Shown here piece after piece: positions 9,938 through 22,362 of a stretch of DNA of 64,000 nt; position 1 is the first letter of the stretch, and each line of letters opens with the position of its first letter. The translations under genes were made by a program, and so were the position numbers. The notes beneath the pieces are model-generated. The model saw only the letters and a program-made list of their open reading frames with translations. It ran no database searches and was not told the DNA's origin. Origin of the DNA: Basipetospora chlamydospora (lineage: Eukaryota; Ascomycota; Sordariomycetes; Microascales); contig BCHP01000003.1 in assembly GCA_001599675.1 (NCBI GenBank), positions 1,330,759-1,394,758 on the forward strand. Reading direction: 5' to 3'.

Positions 9938-12900
9938 CCCGTGAGGCGTAACTGGGGTCTTCTATGGTATCAAAGAGAGTGGCGGGAGTCTTGACAAGAA
10001 AGAGCAAGGAAACGGTATGGACGGAATGAAACTAGGAGACGACTTTGGAATTCACTAAGAATGTGGAAGCGAGAGGACGGGCCATAGGAAAATGACCATA
10101 TACGAGAGTAAGCAAAAACAAAATAGGTGAAAAAGAACGAGGGACGAGAAGAGGAAGAAATGAGGGTATTGTTTTCCAAGCATCCCGGCCAGAAAGAGAA
10201 GACGAAGTGAGGGAGGGAACTGTCCGCCTTATGTATGATTGAAGATAGACACGAATATTGCGACTGCTCGTTCGCCATAATCACGACCTCACGACGCGGG
10301 GATTTGTCTCAGCCGTACCATGTCTATGGACGCGTTTCACAGACAGCCAGCAATGTTGTCCGGCTCAGGTTAGAAAAAGACACCCACCCGGTCACTGCGC
10401 AAATCTCGCCCGCCGGGTCTTGCAGGAGGGGGAGCAGGCAGGTTGGGCGTAGTTATCAATTTGCATTGTCTCATTCATTTCCCCCTGGAAGACGGTGGCG
10501 CAAAAGATGAGACAACTGACCCGTGAAGGCCGACTGTAATGAAGATCTCAAAATCCAGTTTACATAGTGGAAAAGGGGGCCAGGCGGCGGCTGTCACTGT
10601 GATGATGGCGCTCATGAAGACTTGAATGAGGCATCCCTGTCCAATATAGAAAAAGCCCCGCGAGGCTTGCTTCCGAATAGGGCGCGTTGAGAGAAAAATA
10701 AATTTGTGACTGATTGGCCGACTCTCAGCTGCTGCGCCGCGGCGGCGGCCTTCATTGACATGACCTGAGCTCGTTGCGACTCGCTGAGAAGGAGAGTCAT
10801 CCAAGACCGTCGCGCTGTAGGTCCAGAGATGTGGACTTCCGGAAAAAGCAATTTCTGTAAGACAAAAGATATCATGAAAGGGAGGAGAAGGATCCTCAAA
10901 TAGAAGAGTGAAAAGAAACTGCAACACCTGATTACTCAAAAAAAGCAATGCCGGTCAGTAGAAGAGGGGAGCTGTACCGGGGCGCCATTCGAGGCGTTGG
11001 CCATTGTCGAAAGGGTCTGGCCGCGTCTTCATTCATGAAGACATGCTGGAGACCCAAGTCTCACTAGCACCTGTCGTCTCCTCATTTCCCACAAGCTCGG
11101 CAGAGAGCGGTGCATGGTCAGGACTGTCGTATACACGAAAAAAAATACTTATTCTCATGCCGATACCAGGCTTGAAGGGGCTGCGCTGACCGCTATTGCG
11201 CTCACAGGCTCCACCGTCGAAGGATCTCGCGCTGCCGATAAATGCCGACTCTGAAACTACGTCCTGAGAGGCGGCAACGGAGGGTTAGTCGGGGTTAAGC
11301 CGTAATTGTAGTGATATCCTCCCCGCTTACCCGAAGGGCTGAAACACGAGGCAGAGCCTCCATGGGCTGCCGGCATCTTCTCGCTGAATGGTTGCCGTTG
11401 TTCCGTATCCGGCCTCCCGCGCACGGGTTGACGGGGTTCTCCATGATGCTCTTCACTCCTGCCCTACATCTACCCCCATCCCCCGGCTCGAGGCAGCGGT
11501 CGCGTCCGCTACGTTCATATTCCATGACCCTCCGAGGATGCAGGAGTGGCCATGAAGATGTCTCGACCACCAGGTTCCCTGACAAGCCTGTCTGCAGATT
11601 CCGCATCATGATAATCACCTGATCAGAACTCGTTCCGGATCCCGGCCAGCTCCCTCGCGCCCAACATTTTTGCTGTTAGAGGATCGTAGACGTGGCCGAA
11701 GGCACACGAGGGGCTGCGGAACCGATGGTCGCGGAAGCCCTCCGCTATGTCGCGGGAGGGAATACCTTTTAGGATTGCGGATGCTTAGTTTTGCGGTAAT
11801 ACCTGGAAAGATGACGAGATGATGTCGAGAGATTCTAGACCTCCATTACTGAGGTCGGAGAGGCTCAAATGGCCGGGTTCTGTGAGGATTGCTCGCTTTA
11901 GCTCAGCCAGGAAACAAGAGGAGCTTTGAGTAGTGATTTTTCCCCAGCTTTTCTTTGCATTTTCAAACGTCTGAATTACCTACCTAGCGTCGCCGAGCCA
12001 AGGGCAGGAAATGCATACGTTCGTCGGTGATTATCGTCAGCCGTCCCTGGCATGGATGTAGCTCGTAGTATAGAGATTATGTATTCCATATGAGCCCGCA
12101 CGAGTACACAGGTCCATTGTTGCCCGAGTTATGCGTCCGTGCACAACTACCCTTGAGCGAGTCGCAAATGCGCCAAGAACGACGGTAAGAAAACTTCTCT
12201 TTTGTCAGCGCCAGAGAGGAGAAGGGTGAACTTGGAGATGTGCAGATATCCCTATTGATATCTTGTGACGTTGTCTCACACGCCTCCGGAACCTGGGCGG
12301 GGTCCGGCGCAGAAGTCTCATGAACACGAGCTGCACCCAGAGGGGAGAGAAAAGGAGGGAAGGAGGAAGAGAGGGAGAGAGCCCTGCAATTGATGGCTTC
12401 AGTCCGGAGCTCGTTATCGTGGTGTAGGAGGGCGAATCGGGGGAAGTGCTCTTGAGTTCATGCCTATAAAAGGCCACTGCTGGCTCTCCTTGTCCTCTCA
12501 CGATTTCCCCCCTCGCGTTCTCGCTTGGTCTCCCGAGTCCTGACCCCATCGACAGTGCGATACGCTGGCCTGAATAAAAAGCACAAGGTGGTTATGCTGG
12601 AATTGGGCTGCAGAACTGGCCATCCCCGATCGATAGTTGCTTGCAACAGACCCAGACTTGAGTCATTGCATTAGGAGGAAACAGGTGCCAGGGAGGTTTG
12701 TTTACCTGGTTCCTTCCAGACGACCTTCAGCAGCATGGGCCAGCTCCAGGCCGTCATTTGTTGAGCGGTGTGCGTGCGCCCCTTGTCAGCGCAGCCCCTT
12801 GGGCGATGTCACTGTTCCCCCTCCCCCCCCAACTTTCCCAATCCAGCTAGCAAAGCCCCGTAGCCAAAACCAACCCGTAGCCAATGCGGGCACGACTTGG

Positions 12901-15900
12901 AATTGGTTGCAATGGCAATCAACACGAGAGTACTAGCCACCCGGCTCCCGCCTATATGTGTGAGTCGTATAGTGCGCCTCTAACACTATGTCGTGTGCTT
13001 CAAGCGCTCGGGGCTCCCTTGCCTTGGGTTGAGACTGCATGTTCTGCCTAGAGAGGCCACGACGCGGTAGTTTCTCTTAAGGGAAAAAAAAAATGACACT
13101 GGGTAAGCAACTGCGAATACCATTCCGTCGGCCCATGACCCGGCGGTGCCGCGTAACACCATGGCCAGACGAACTGTGATAACAAGCCAGACTGCGGAAG
13201 GACGAAACAGCGACCACAAGGACAACCTAACCTAGGTTCTGTGCTTGAGAAGAGCCAATAGACCTAGAGGCGATGCCTTCGGGTTTCGATGGATGACGAG
13301 GGGCCCTCATTTTACGCGCTCCACTCGGCGCGTTTCGTGTTTGGCAACACATTGCGCGGCCTTCACAGCCGGCGTGCCGCGGATTCAATCGACCAGTTTT
13401 TCGTGGGCTTTCAAAGACCGCCGTCGACAACAACCCGACACGCCGCTCAGCCCACTTCCTAATCATCGCTGCAACGGGGGGAGGGCCTGTGGTGTGCGGA
13501 CTGCGGGATGAGTCCGGGGCAACTTTGCCGGCTCGTAGTGACGTGTTCAAATTCCGGCACAGGATGTTGAGGAGCGCATCAACAGACCGGCTTCGGCCTT
13601 GGCTCTTAGATTTCGAATACCGTCTTCAACGTCGGCATCGCCAGTGAGACAATCATCCCCAACTGCACCTCGGGAGCCGGGACGGCACTCGCAGCCCGAG
13701 CCGGGCCAGAGACCTGAAGAACACACACGCTGTCCCTGCAGCACCCCGCTGAAGCCCAGTCAACACCCACACTCCGTATCTCTCATTGGGCATTGAAGGG
13801 CGTGTTTAATGAAATCCAGCCGAGGAACGAGAATATCAGATGCTCAGCTGGAGCATCTGGATGATGCCACCACCATTGGCTCCACTGCACCGCGAGCTTC
13901 ACCGCTGCCTTCCAGATACTCCCGAGGTCCCTTCATCTAGCTAGCACAACCATCCACCGGGGTTCCAACGTTAATCCCGGTGGCGGACGGCCCAGTCGGC
14001 CCCCACCACCGTGATGTGGCGCCGTCGATGTGCGAAGCCCGACGGGTTGTGCCAACAGTCGGTGGATTGAGGCGAGGGCAGACGGGACGGGAAGAAAGGG
14101 GAAAAGCGAGTCTAGCCACGTCGCAGACGCAGCTGAGGAATCCTAGCTGAGGCGCGACGCAGGCAGATAAGACTATCTATCCGCTTGGCGGATAGGGACG
14201 AGGAAAGAAAAACGAAAAACGGGAAAGAAAAGGGTAATATCAAACCTGGCCATGCGTTTTTTTCTTTTCTTCGCACTTGTGTAATTCTTCATGGCCCTTA
14301 GATGCCTCGCAGCAACGATGCTTACTGCCAGACGTCAGCGCTAGAGAGACATTGCATGGGAATGGTTGACTTGCCCAGCCAACAACAGATGCAGGAGACC
14401 GGCTTCTTCGCAGCCATCTTTGAGAGCACCTTCAGGCGGTGACCATCCCTTGTGCAGTATAGACTGCTGAGATCCTTGGAAGGTTTCCGCCCTCCCCTTC
14501 GCCGTCCAGCAAGCCTTCAACACCGGTACTCCGCTTCTTCGGCCAAGCGTACGTGTACTCGCTTCCCGACCCCCCCTTCGTTTTCCCATCTGGGCCGCAT
14601 TCGATCATGTCTCGGTGGTCTGTATCGATATTCTTGGACGCAAGGTGGTCGATTCGAGATGAAGATGTACCGGCGCGTTGTCCAGGAAGACTCGACCACC
14701 CCCTTCTCTTTATTCTCTCCAAGCGAGATGCAAGGCGATGAATTCCGATGCGTCCACCATGCACGTAGATGAAAAGGGAACAGTAGAACACCCTTATTCC
14801 CCTGCAAGAGATATGTGATGAATCGATTGCCCCGGCGTCCCTCCGCATCATCCCTCTCTTCCCCCGTCGCCGATCGCATGAGTTAGAGGCCACATCATTG
14901 GACGATGTCTAGGCGAAGCACTGGTCTTGTTCGCCTGTTGGCTTGTCATCTGCAATTGCCGTATGTCGTGGAACGAGCTGCGTTGAAATCTCACAGGGCG
15001 TTATTGTTTCACGCTTTCCTTTTTCCTTTCGGACACCCTCCCCTGACCCCAGCCCACCTCCCTTCTTCTCCCCGCCTTTTTTTTTTTTTTTTTTCCTTTT
15101 TTTTCCCTTTTCCCTTTTCTCTCGGCTGGAATTGGAGGGACCCTTTGAACTGCTCTTTTTACTCTTATGGCACCTTCCCTGCATGCGCGACGGACCGGTG
15201 AAGGGGACCGAGCATGCGAGGGAGGAAACTGCCGCGCGTATTGGCCACCGCAAGATAAAGGGAGAGAGAGAGAGTGCGTATGTGTGTATGAAGGAGAAAC
15301 GACACACGCGACCGCTTTCTTTCGCGGCTGTTTTTTTGTTGAGATGGCTGCCGCACCTTCGCGCCTCATTGGCGCGGTAGGGCGTCGAGGCATGTCGTCA
15401 GTGTGAGGTGGAAGTGAACTAGAAACACTAGAGTCAGCCGAGGGTGTTCCGCTAGGCTGCTGGCGGGCCTATGAGTATTATCCGGAAGGGAAAAAGAGAC
15501 CACCCACCTCGCCGAGCTTCGACAATGGAAGCTGAGATGGGGGCTAAGTTGGGGGCAAGTTGGGGAGTCGCCGGCATCTCGGATTGGTGCCAAGCGAGCA
15601 GATGCCGGCCGCTTGAATAGGATGGCCGAGGTGTCGACTTACCTATTCTATCCATTCCCCCTTTGCGGTCGTGACTTGGAAGCGGTTTAGTATCTCTCGG
15701 GCAAGATACGTAGAAAGGAAACAAGAATATCCACTGGGCCGCGACCCCTCGTTGAAAGGAAGTTGTTCGCCGAGACGCGTCCATGCCAGGAGCAATGCAT
15801 ATAAGCACGCAGCAGTACACATCAATGATGAGTCCCTGGTCATTTCCGGGTATGGATGCACTAGGGGTTGTATGTAACCTGACTGTAAGCAGAAGAATGA

Positions 15901-17480
15901 GTGCTTGTGATTTGGCTACCGGATCAGTTACGTGTACGGTGTCCTCGCCATCATCTCTACCGTCATTACTATCACGCTTGCACCCATGCTGAGTCCCCGG
16001 ACTGCCAAAAAAGTTCTACGTACGAGTATTTAAAAGAGCGAGGCTCGTCCTAGTTTCCCCCCACGCATCTCCGGGCGGGTAACATCCAGCTTGTTCCGCG
16101 CCAGCGTACCAGTACACTTGCATATAGCTCACTTTCTGTCCCAATAACATGATTTGTCTACATTGAAACCCCAAACTCCGCAGTGGGGAATGAATGGTCA
16201 CTGATGAAATGGTGGTCCCCCCCTAAAAGAACCCCAATGGCCTGCGTGTGGGCTGCAAGTGTACACAAAGGGGGGAGGGGGGAAGAGTGGATGGCTCGAA
16301 GGACGTAATCTCGCATGATGCAATATTACTTCGGCGTGACCGTAGTCGTTTCAATGAGTACATAGGAGTTCACCTCGCCTACACTATACGGCTCCGTATA
16401 CTCCGTACTGGACTCTCTTCCACATCTGTTCGCTCGAGGATCTTCCGTATAGACAACATTGTGCTCTGTGATTGTTTTCTATCCACGCCTTTTCAACCCC
16501 AACCCTCGAATACGGAAACGAGGTCTTGGCTTGTGATACTACGCCGTGGTCTGGTCCCCTCATTAGCCGCCAGACCTCAGACCTCCGGATCACTTCCCCG
16601 GCGCCAGGAAATCGTCCTTGTTCGCGACAACTCCACGCTAAGCCTCATTGCCTATAGCTCGATGCGTTGGACCAGTCTACTGCGAGTATGTACCTGTACA
16701 TACATGTACCTAAGTATGTAAAGTGTGCAAGTGTGATCAGTACACTTTGGTGTCCGTACTGGCGAAAAGCTCCGCCGCCGGAAGCCAAGCCCCATCCGAG
16801 TACGTACTCCGTCTGCACGAGCAAATCTAGCCCATGTGCGGATACGGAGTACAAGTTGGCCCCGGGGGGAGCCAACACGACCAGCATCCAACCCATCTTA
16901 TATCTTATCTCTCAGGGGCCTCCTGCAGATCGTATCCCCCAGTTCCGCAGGCCGGGCACTTTTTTTCGCTAGGGCCAGGTAGCTAACTGCAGATGGTAAG
17001 GCCGAAACGCACAATTCAGGCAAAGCGCAGTGGCTCGTGAGTCGTAAACATCAGTGAGTGGACCAGCGGTGCAGCTTACAGGGATCGATAAAGAGGCAAC
17101 TTGGACATGCACGTCACGACTTTTACACTGGTCCGGAGACGGAAAAGAGATCTCCGTCCCGTCCGCCATTGGGGCCAGTTCAGGGTGCAACTGATTGTTG
17201 GTTAACGTTCATTCCCGGACTACTGCCAAGCCCTTGATCCCTACTCAAATTCGCCGAAGATGTTCCCCTTCCCCTCCCCTTCTGCTGTTGCGAGTGATGT
17301 CCTTTCCTGCCGCCGAATAAGAAAAGAGGATAAAGGAAGAAAAAGAAAACCGAGGAGTCGAGGCGGAGTCTGGCCCACATTATGAAGAACCCTAGAAAAA
17401 GAGGGGCTTGCTAATACAAGGACAAAGAACCCGCAAGGCAGGCACCCCCAGGCTGACTTGCCTCTTATCGTCCTCGTAAT
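9938..17480. other. Long gene-free region
   Basis: About 7.5 kb in which I could assemble no gene. It starts with the promoter of the multicopper oxidase. Open frames overlap on both strands and are rich in Arg, Ser and Pro, typical of GC-rich non-coding DNA. Visible structure: T-rich tracts at 15077-15104 and two exact copies of the TACTCCGTA/TACGGAGTA word (16399-16407 and 16843-16851). A small or unusual gene could be missed. Confidence 0.4.
15077..15104. repeat. Poly-T tract
   Basis: A run of 18 T, two C, then 8 T. It is a simple-sequence tract within a C/T-rich stretch. Frames reading through it give poly-Phe or poly-Lys and are not coding. Confidence 0.8.
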
Positions 17481-18889
17481 TTACTCGAGCACAAAGGCAG
17501 CTGATCCGGCAGAGTACTTGGGAACCTGGTACTCCGCCATCGGGTGGACGGCATACACGTTGGCCATCTTCCTAGGCTGGTAAGCAGTGTTGAACGGAGT
17601 AGCCATCTCCTCGGGGACGGCCCAGCCAGTCTGGTCGTCGCGGATCCAGAGCCTCACGAGATGGCGCGATCTGTCATTGCCGTCCTCATAGGCGTCGCGG
17701 CGGTGGAGAACCGCCCAGTTGTTCACGAATAGTAGGTCACCCTTCTCAAGGGGGACGCTGATCTCATTTTTCTTGGCCGAATCCAGCAGTGCGTCCATGG
17801 CGTTGAGTTGATCGATCGAAAGCGATGGGATCTCAGAGGCCTGGGGCACACACTCCGAAGAGTTGGTCTGAGCCTGGGGACCAACACGACCGGGGTCAAT
17901 GCTGGTCAAGATACGGCCCTCGTTGACCTGCATGAGAGGCGCCAAGAAGTACTTGGCCTCCTTTCCAGACCTGGTCGATAGTTAGCCAGGTATACAAAGT
18001 TAACCATATTTCATCACGGGCCAAAGAGGGCCACTTTTTGTACATACACTTGAACGGGCCAGGTGTGGCTGAACAGAATCTCAAGAGCCTCAGGCTGGCG
18101 GTTGGCCAGGTCTTTGACAGCAGTGTAGGCCGAAGACAGGTAGGTTGATCCTCCAGCCTTGGCGAACTCGCGGACTTGAAGACACAGAGTGTCACATCCC
18201 ATGTCGTTGTGAAAGGGCTGTTGGTGGTTTAGGTTAGTAACTTAGCAACCGCTTTTCCATCCGCAACAGGTGAAGAGTGGAGTGTCGAGGAGACTTGCCA
18301 AGGACTTGTTGGAATGGATGCCATGACGCAAATTCTTGGGGACAGTCCACTTCTTGGAGTCCGTGATATGGGCTATTGGGATGGGAAATGGTCAGTAGGC
18401 TGTTTGAGAAGGTGAGTACTGTCAGGGTCATGATAAATCTTGAACTTACACAGCATGTTGCCCTTGCTGTCCTGGAAGCCAAGCTTGTTTCCGATGTAAC
18501 TGGCGATTCCCAGGAAGATGACGACGGAATCGTCCGTAGAGACTGTATCAATGTTCATGCCGTGGACGATGAAGAATCCAGTTCCGTCGTGCAGCATAGT
18601 CTTGGCCTCGTCCAGGCGGGCCTCGAGAGAGGGAAGCGGGAAGGTGTCTCGACCGACCTTGTCATAGCCCTGTCCGAGACCTGGTGGGATCAAATTGTTA
18701 GCCTTTTTGTGGCTCGGCATGCTTCCAAGCACCCCTAAGGATGTTGAACTTACCCTTGAAGAAGGTCAGAGCCGAGGTGATCTCGAGGTAGTCAGTCTCA
18801 GTAAGAGACAGGGTGAAGGTGCTGGGCTTCTCCAGGATAGCCCGGTCCCAGGCAAGGGGACCACTGACCATGGTAGACAAGTCCGACAT
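17481..18889 (-). CDS. TauD/TfdA-family Fe(II)/2-oxoglutarate dioxygenase
   Basis: Five exons on the minus strand: 18889-18754, 18680-18450, 18372-18299, 18217-18048 and 17970-17481, giving 366 residues. The start is the ATG at 18889 (context CACCATG); an in-frame ATG at 18934 would add 15 residues. The family is shown by the iron ligands HND (His150, Asp152), a distal His in NNWAVLH (about 293) and the 2-oxoglutarate Arg in RHLVRLW (about 310). Such enzymes couple 2-oxoglutarate decarboxylation to hydroxylation of a small substrate; in fungi relatives act on taurine-like sulfonates, betaines or secondary metabolites, and nothing here fixes the substrate. No signal peptide is seen, so it is probably cytosolic. 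The third intron (18298-18218) uses a GC donor, GCAAGT, and only this choice keeps the frame through NKSL-PFHNDMG. No related pathway genes lie next to it. Confidence 0.85.
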
Positions 18890-21800
18890 GGTGGGTGCTG
18901 CGACCTGGTCTTTGTTGATGAAAATAGAAGTCAAGTAGAGCGGTTAAGGTAGATGAGTGGTAAATGTAAATGATGAATGGCAAAGATGTGAAGTGATGGT
19001 AGGGGAGTATGAGAAAGAGAGTGGAGAAAATAGAGAGTGATGAAGGGAGATATATTTATATATATACACGCTTATGGACTTCTTGCTCTTGCCCAAATCG
19101 CTCGCCAATGTATCATGGCTATTGGACTGGGGATTCACTTGTTGGCATTCACTGCTAGAGGGCGTCATGGAGCAACTGTTGTACAGCTGTTCTCTGTTGG
19201 CTGGGCTGGCCCTATTCATCACTGGATATTCAGTGCTAGATGGTTCCACGGAGCAAGTGATTATCCATTCTTGACCTTCACTTTCCGAAAGCGGTGAAAG
19301 AAAGTGAAGCGGAGGGTCAGGTCCGACCGGGTTCAAACCGGACTTGCTATTCTCCTTTCTCCCGTGTAAAGGTGAATTGAAGCCAACACAGGAGCGGATA
19401 TGATGACGTTGGGAATAACTTACTACTACCCTGGTCACCAGCATCCGGAGGTGCAGCCCCGGCGTTGGACACCGGCTGCTGCCCTTAAGAAAACCTGGTT
19501 AGATGATGGGCTAGGGTATCGGCTGCACGTGTGTTTCTCGTTACGCGGGTGGACAGCCATACTGCACCTCGACCATGCTAGTCTACGAGGGGGTGGGGTG
19601 GTAGAGCGGGGGTTGTTGAGGGAAGGGGGCGGGACGGGGGGCCCGCGGGGGGGCCACGGGGAGCACGCGCTACTATTGATGTTGATGAAATTCGTCCGGA
19701 AGGAGGACCCTGGGTAGAGGGCGGCAGGCACGGTTGCGCAGGCATGTATGCCACTAAAGTGTATTGGGCATAGCCTCAAGAATAACACATCGGACTTCAA
19801 GTTCCCTCACGCAGGGTAAGCTGGAAAGGAGGGCAGGAAAGGAGTGCGAGGAGGGACCGCGTGAAGCCGAACCAATCTTGACCCGCGATGCCGTTGTGGC
19901 ACTTAGAAACCGCATCTTGGGGGGGGCGGGGGGTGGGGGGTCGGGTACTCGTAGACAGAATCAGCCAAGCGGGTAACATGGACATATGGACATATTGGAC
20001 ATAGGCTTGGAGGTTGGAGCAAGCAACATGGATCTGATTAGATGTTGAAATTCAAGTATTGAAGTCGGCATTTTTTGCTTGTTGGTGGGTACGACTACTT
20101 GCATCCGACGATGCTCCCTCCACAAGGACTCGGTCCATGCAGGCCGCGCCGTGTGGGCAACCACTAACTGAAGAGAGGGTCTAGCCGGTCTGTCTAGGGC
20201 CATGGTGAGCCACAGCCAGGATGCTTCCTTGCATCGACGGGGATTTGGCACCCTCCCTCGCTCCCTTGAACCTGCCCGGAGGTTAGTTAGTCTGGACGGA
20301 CGAAGTGGTCCCCTCCCTTAGGTTTAGTACGGAGTACTTCGGCAGGCATTTGGGAACATTTTGGACATTAGATGGCTCTGTTCAACATCCTAGGCACGGG
20401 CACGGGGCACGAGGCACGAGGCGGACTCCTTCACAGGGACCACTTACACCGACCATGTTCGGTATGACTCGCGTAAACGCAACCACAATGCGCAACGCAA
20501 TGGCGTACATGATGGCCCGAACTCGCTAGCGGCACTGTGACGGGTGCCCCCAAGGCCTGCCCACGCAGCGTTGGACAGTCATTGGAGCTGGAACATCTGG
20601 CTCCTTGCCAGGCTATCAGACGGGGCCGTGGCAGGGAGCCTCTCTTCGCGGGGTTGCATTGCATCATGGTGTCGTGTTGTACGCCTCGGTGTGCAACTAT
20701 TGAGCCGTCATCAGGCAAGCGCAGTCGCGCGACTATCCCGGCTGAGAAGACACCCCTCCAGTCGAGTTCTTGGTGACACTGCATTCAATCTAGGCAATTG
20801 GCGATGCTATTTTTGAGCGTGATGAGGGTTAGGAGGGTTAGGAAACCTGGGAATTGGTCCGAGTTGGTCCCAGAAGGGTCAGCAAGTGCGCAAGGGGTAT
20901 CGTTTACTGTCCAATATCAACCCCGGACAAGCTGTTGCGAGGCCTATCCAGCAGGCCCCGTGGAGTTATTACCTCGGACCGGCGGCACTGGCAATTTTGT
21001 CTCTGCCAACGCCGGCCGGCTCTCCCACCCTATCCAACTTCCAAGTGATGCTGATGTGGATCGATAGTTTTAGACATTCTCATGTCATGCTGATCATCGT
21101 TGTGCCGTCTTGGACATGGGCCGGTGTATTCCTAGGCCAGCATGTTGGCGATCAGAGGCCGTCGGTGAGGGAGACCCGGTGTGGAGACGAACGGCCGGCG
21201 CACCCATCGCAAGACTCCCATGTATGCGCAGTCCCTCGTCACACAGCACTCATCACGCAGCAGGCAGGCGGCTATGGCCATCGGCATGCCCCATTTTCGA
21301 CATGAATGGGAGAATAATAGCATCACGAAGGGGGCCGTGTAGTTTCTCGTTCGTTCTAGGGCCCGGATTCGTTCGGGTAATGCTACAAGGCCGGTTGTTG
21401 GCTGGCCTTGGTCCGGAGCATTTGGGGTCTCAGGTCTCATCCGCACCGGGTAACAACCAACGAGGTATGATCGCACTTCATCTCCGTCGTGATGAGATTA
21501 TAAGGGGCACGGCAGTTCTGTGATGTATTCTTCGACAAGAGACCTGAGTGTGTCTGCGTCTGCAACGGGAAGGAAGTTGATAAAAGGGGTTGAAGTTGTC
21601 CGTGTCTGTTTCCGTCTTACATTAATACCGTGTGTGGGACCTTCGAAGCGGCGGCAAGTCCCGCGCACGATATACACCGTAATAAACATCATTCACACTG
21701 TGTAGCACGAAAAAAGTAACATTGATAATTACTCAGCAGGGTAGTCAGCCGCCTGCAGCGCCTCCTTTTCCACCGTCACACCAAACGCCCAATCGAGAAC

Positions 21801-22362
21801 AGCGAATAATAGAAGCACATTTCAAGCTTCTTCCATTCGACAACTCTTTGTATGGTTGGCGCATCGGTGCCTAGATGAAGAAAATCATCAGATATCTTGT
21901 CAAAGCCTACGACTTCTCCTCCGTACTCGTCCAACGTTTACCTCTCAAGATGGGTCAGGACCAAGGTCACGTCCGGCGGTGGTCTGTTGCCCGCATCGAG
22001 ATGTGACGGGAACGTGGGGGCAGGACTCGTCCCAGGGCCAGGCCTCGATGCCACAGCCCGGCAAGGGCGCGTTGAAATTGGATCAATTACGAGTATTGCT
22101 TTTGTCGACGTCTTATTAATCAGACGCGACTCTCAGGCCTGTCATTTTTCTCTCTTCACAAATTTGAGATCAATCCATTCATCTTCAACTGGTGCAAGTA
22201 GCGCCCTGTATTCCATCTTCCCCCCCCTCCCCTCTTTGCCCCTTCCCTAGCCTTTCCCCCCTCCCTCTCCCTCCCAGCGCACTAGTGCTACGGCACTTGA
22301 TTCGAAGGGCGGGAGCTCCCTCATGGTTTGTGCCTCCAACCCGGGCGAGTGCAAGCAAAGAA
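18890..22362. other. Gene-free region between divergent genes
   Basis: About 3.5 kb separating the dioxygenase (minus) from the Zn2Cys6 regulator (plus), so it must hold both promoters. I see no gene. One exact TACGGAGTA copy is at 20328-20336, and C/T-rich leader sequence lies at 22200-22300, just before the regulator's first exon. Confidence 0.45.
19051..19066 (-). promoter_or_regulatory. TATA-like AT-rich element upstream of the dioxygenase
   Basis: A tatatttatatatata stretch lies about 160 nt upstream of the chosen dioxygenase start on the minus strand, the only strongly AT-rich block near it. It is a plausible core promoter element; this is inferred from position and composition alone. 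Confidence 0.3.

Noticed and set aside
19315..19345. GGTTCAAACC word resembling a tRNA T-arm
   Set aside because: The T-stem does not pair and no anticodon or acceptor arm is found upstream.
20825..20842. Telomere-like GGTTAGG words
   Set aside because: Only two imperfect units; not a telomeric array.
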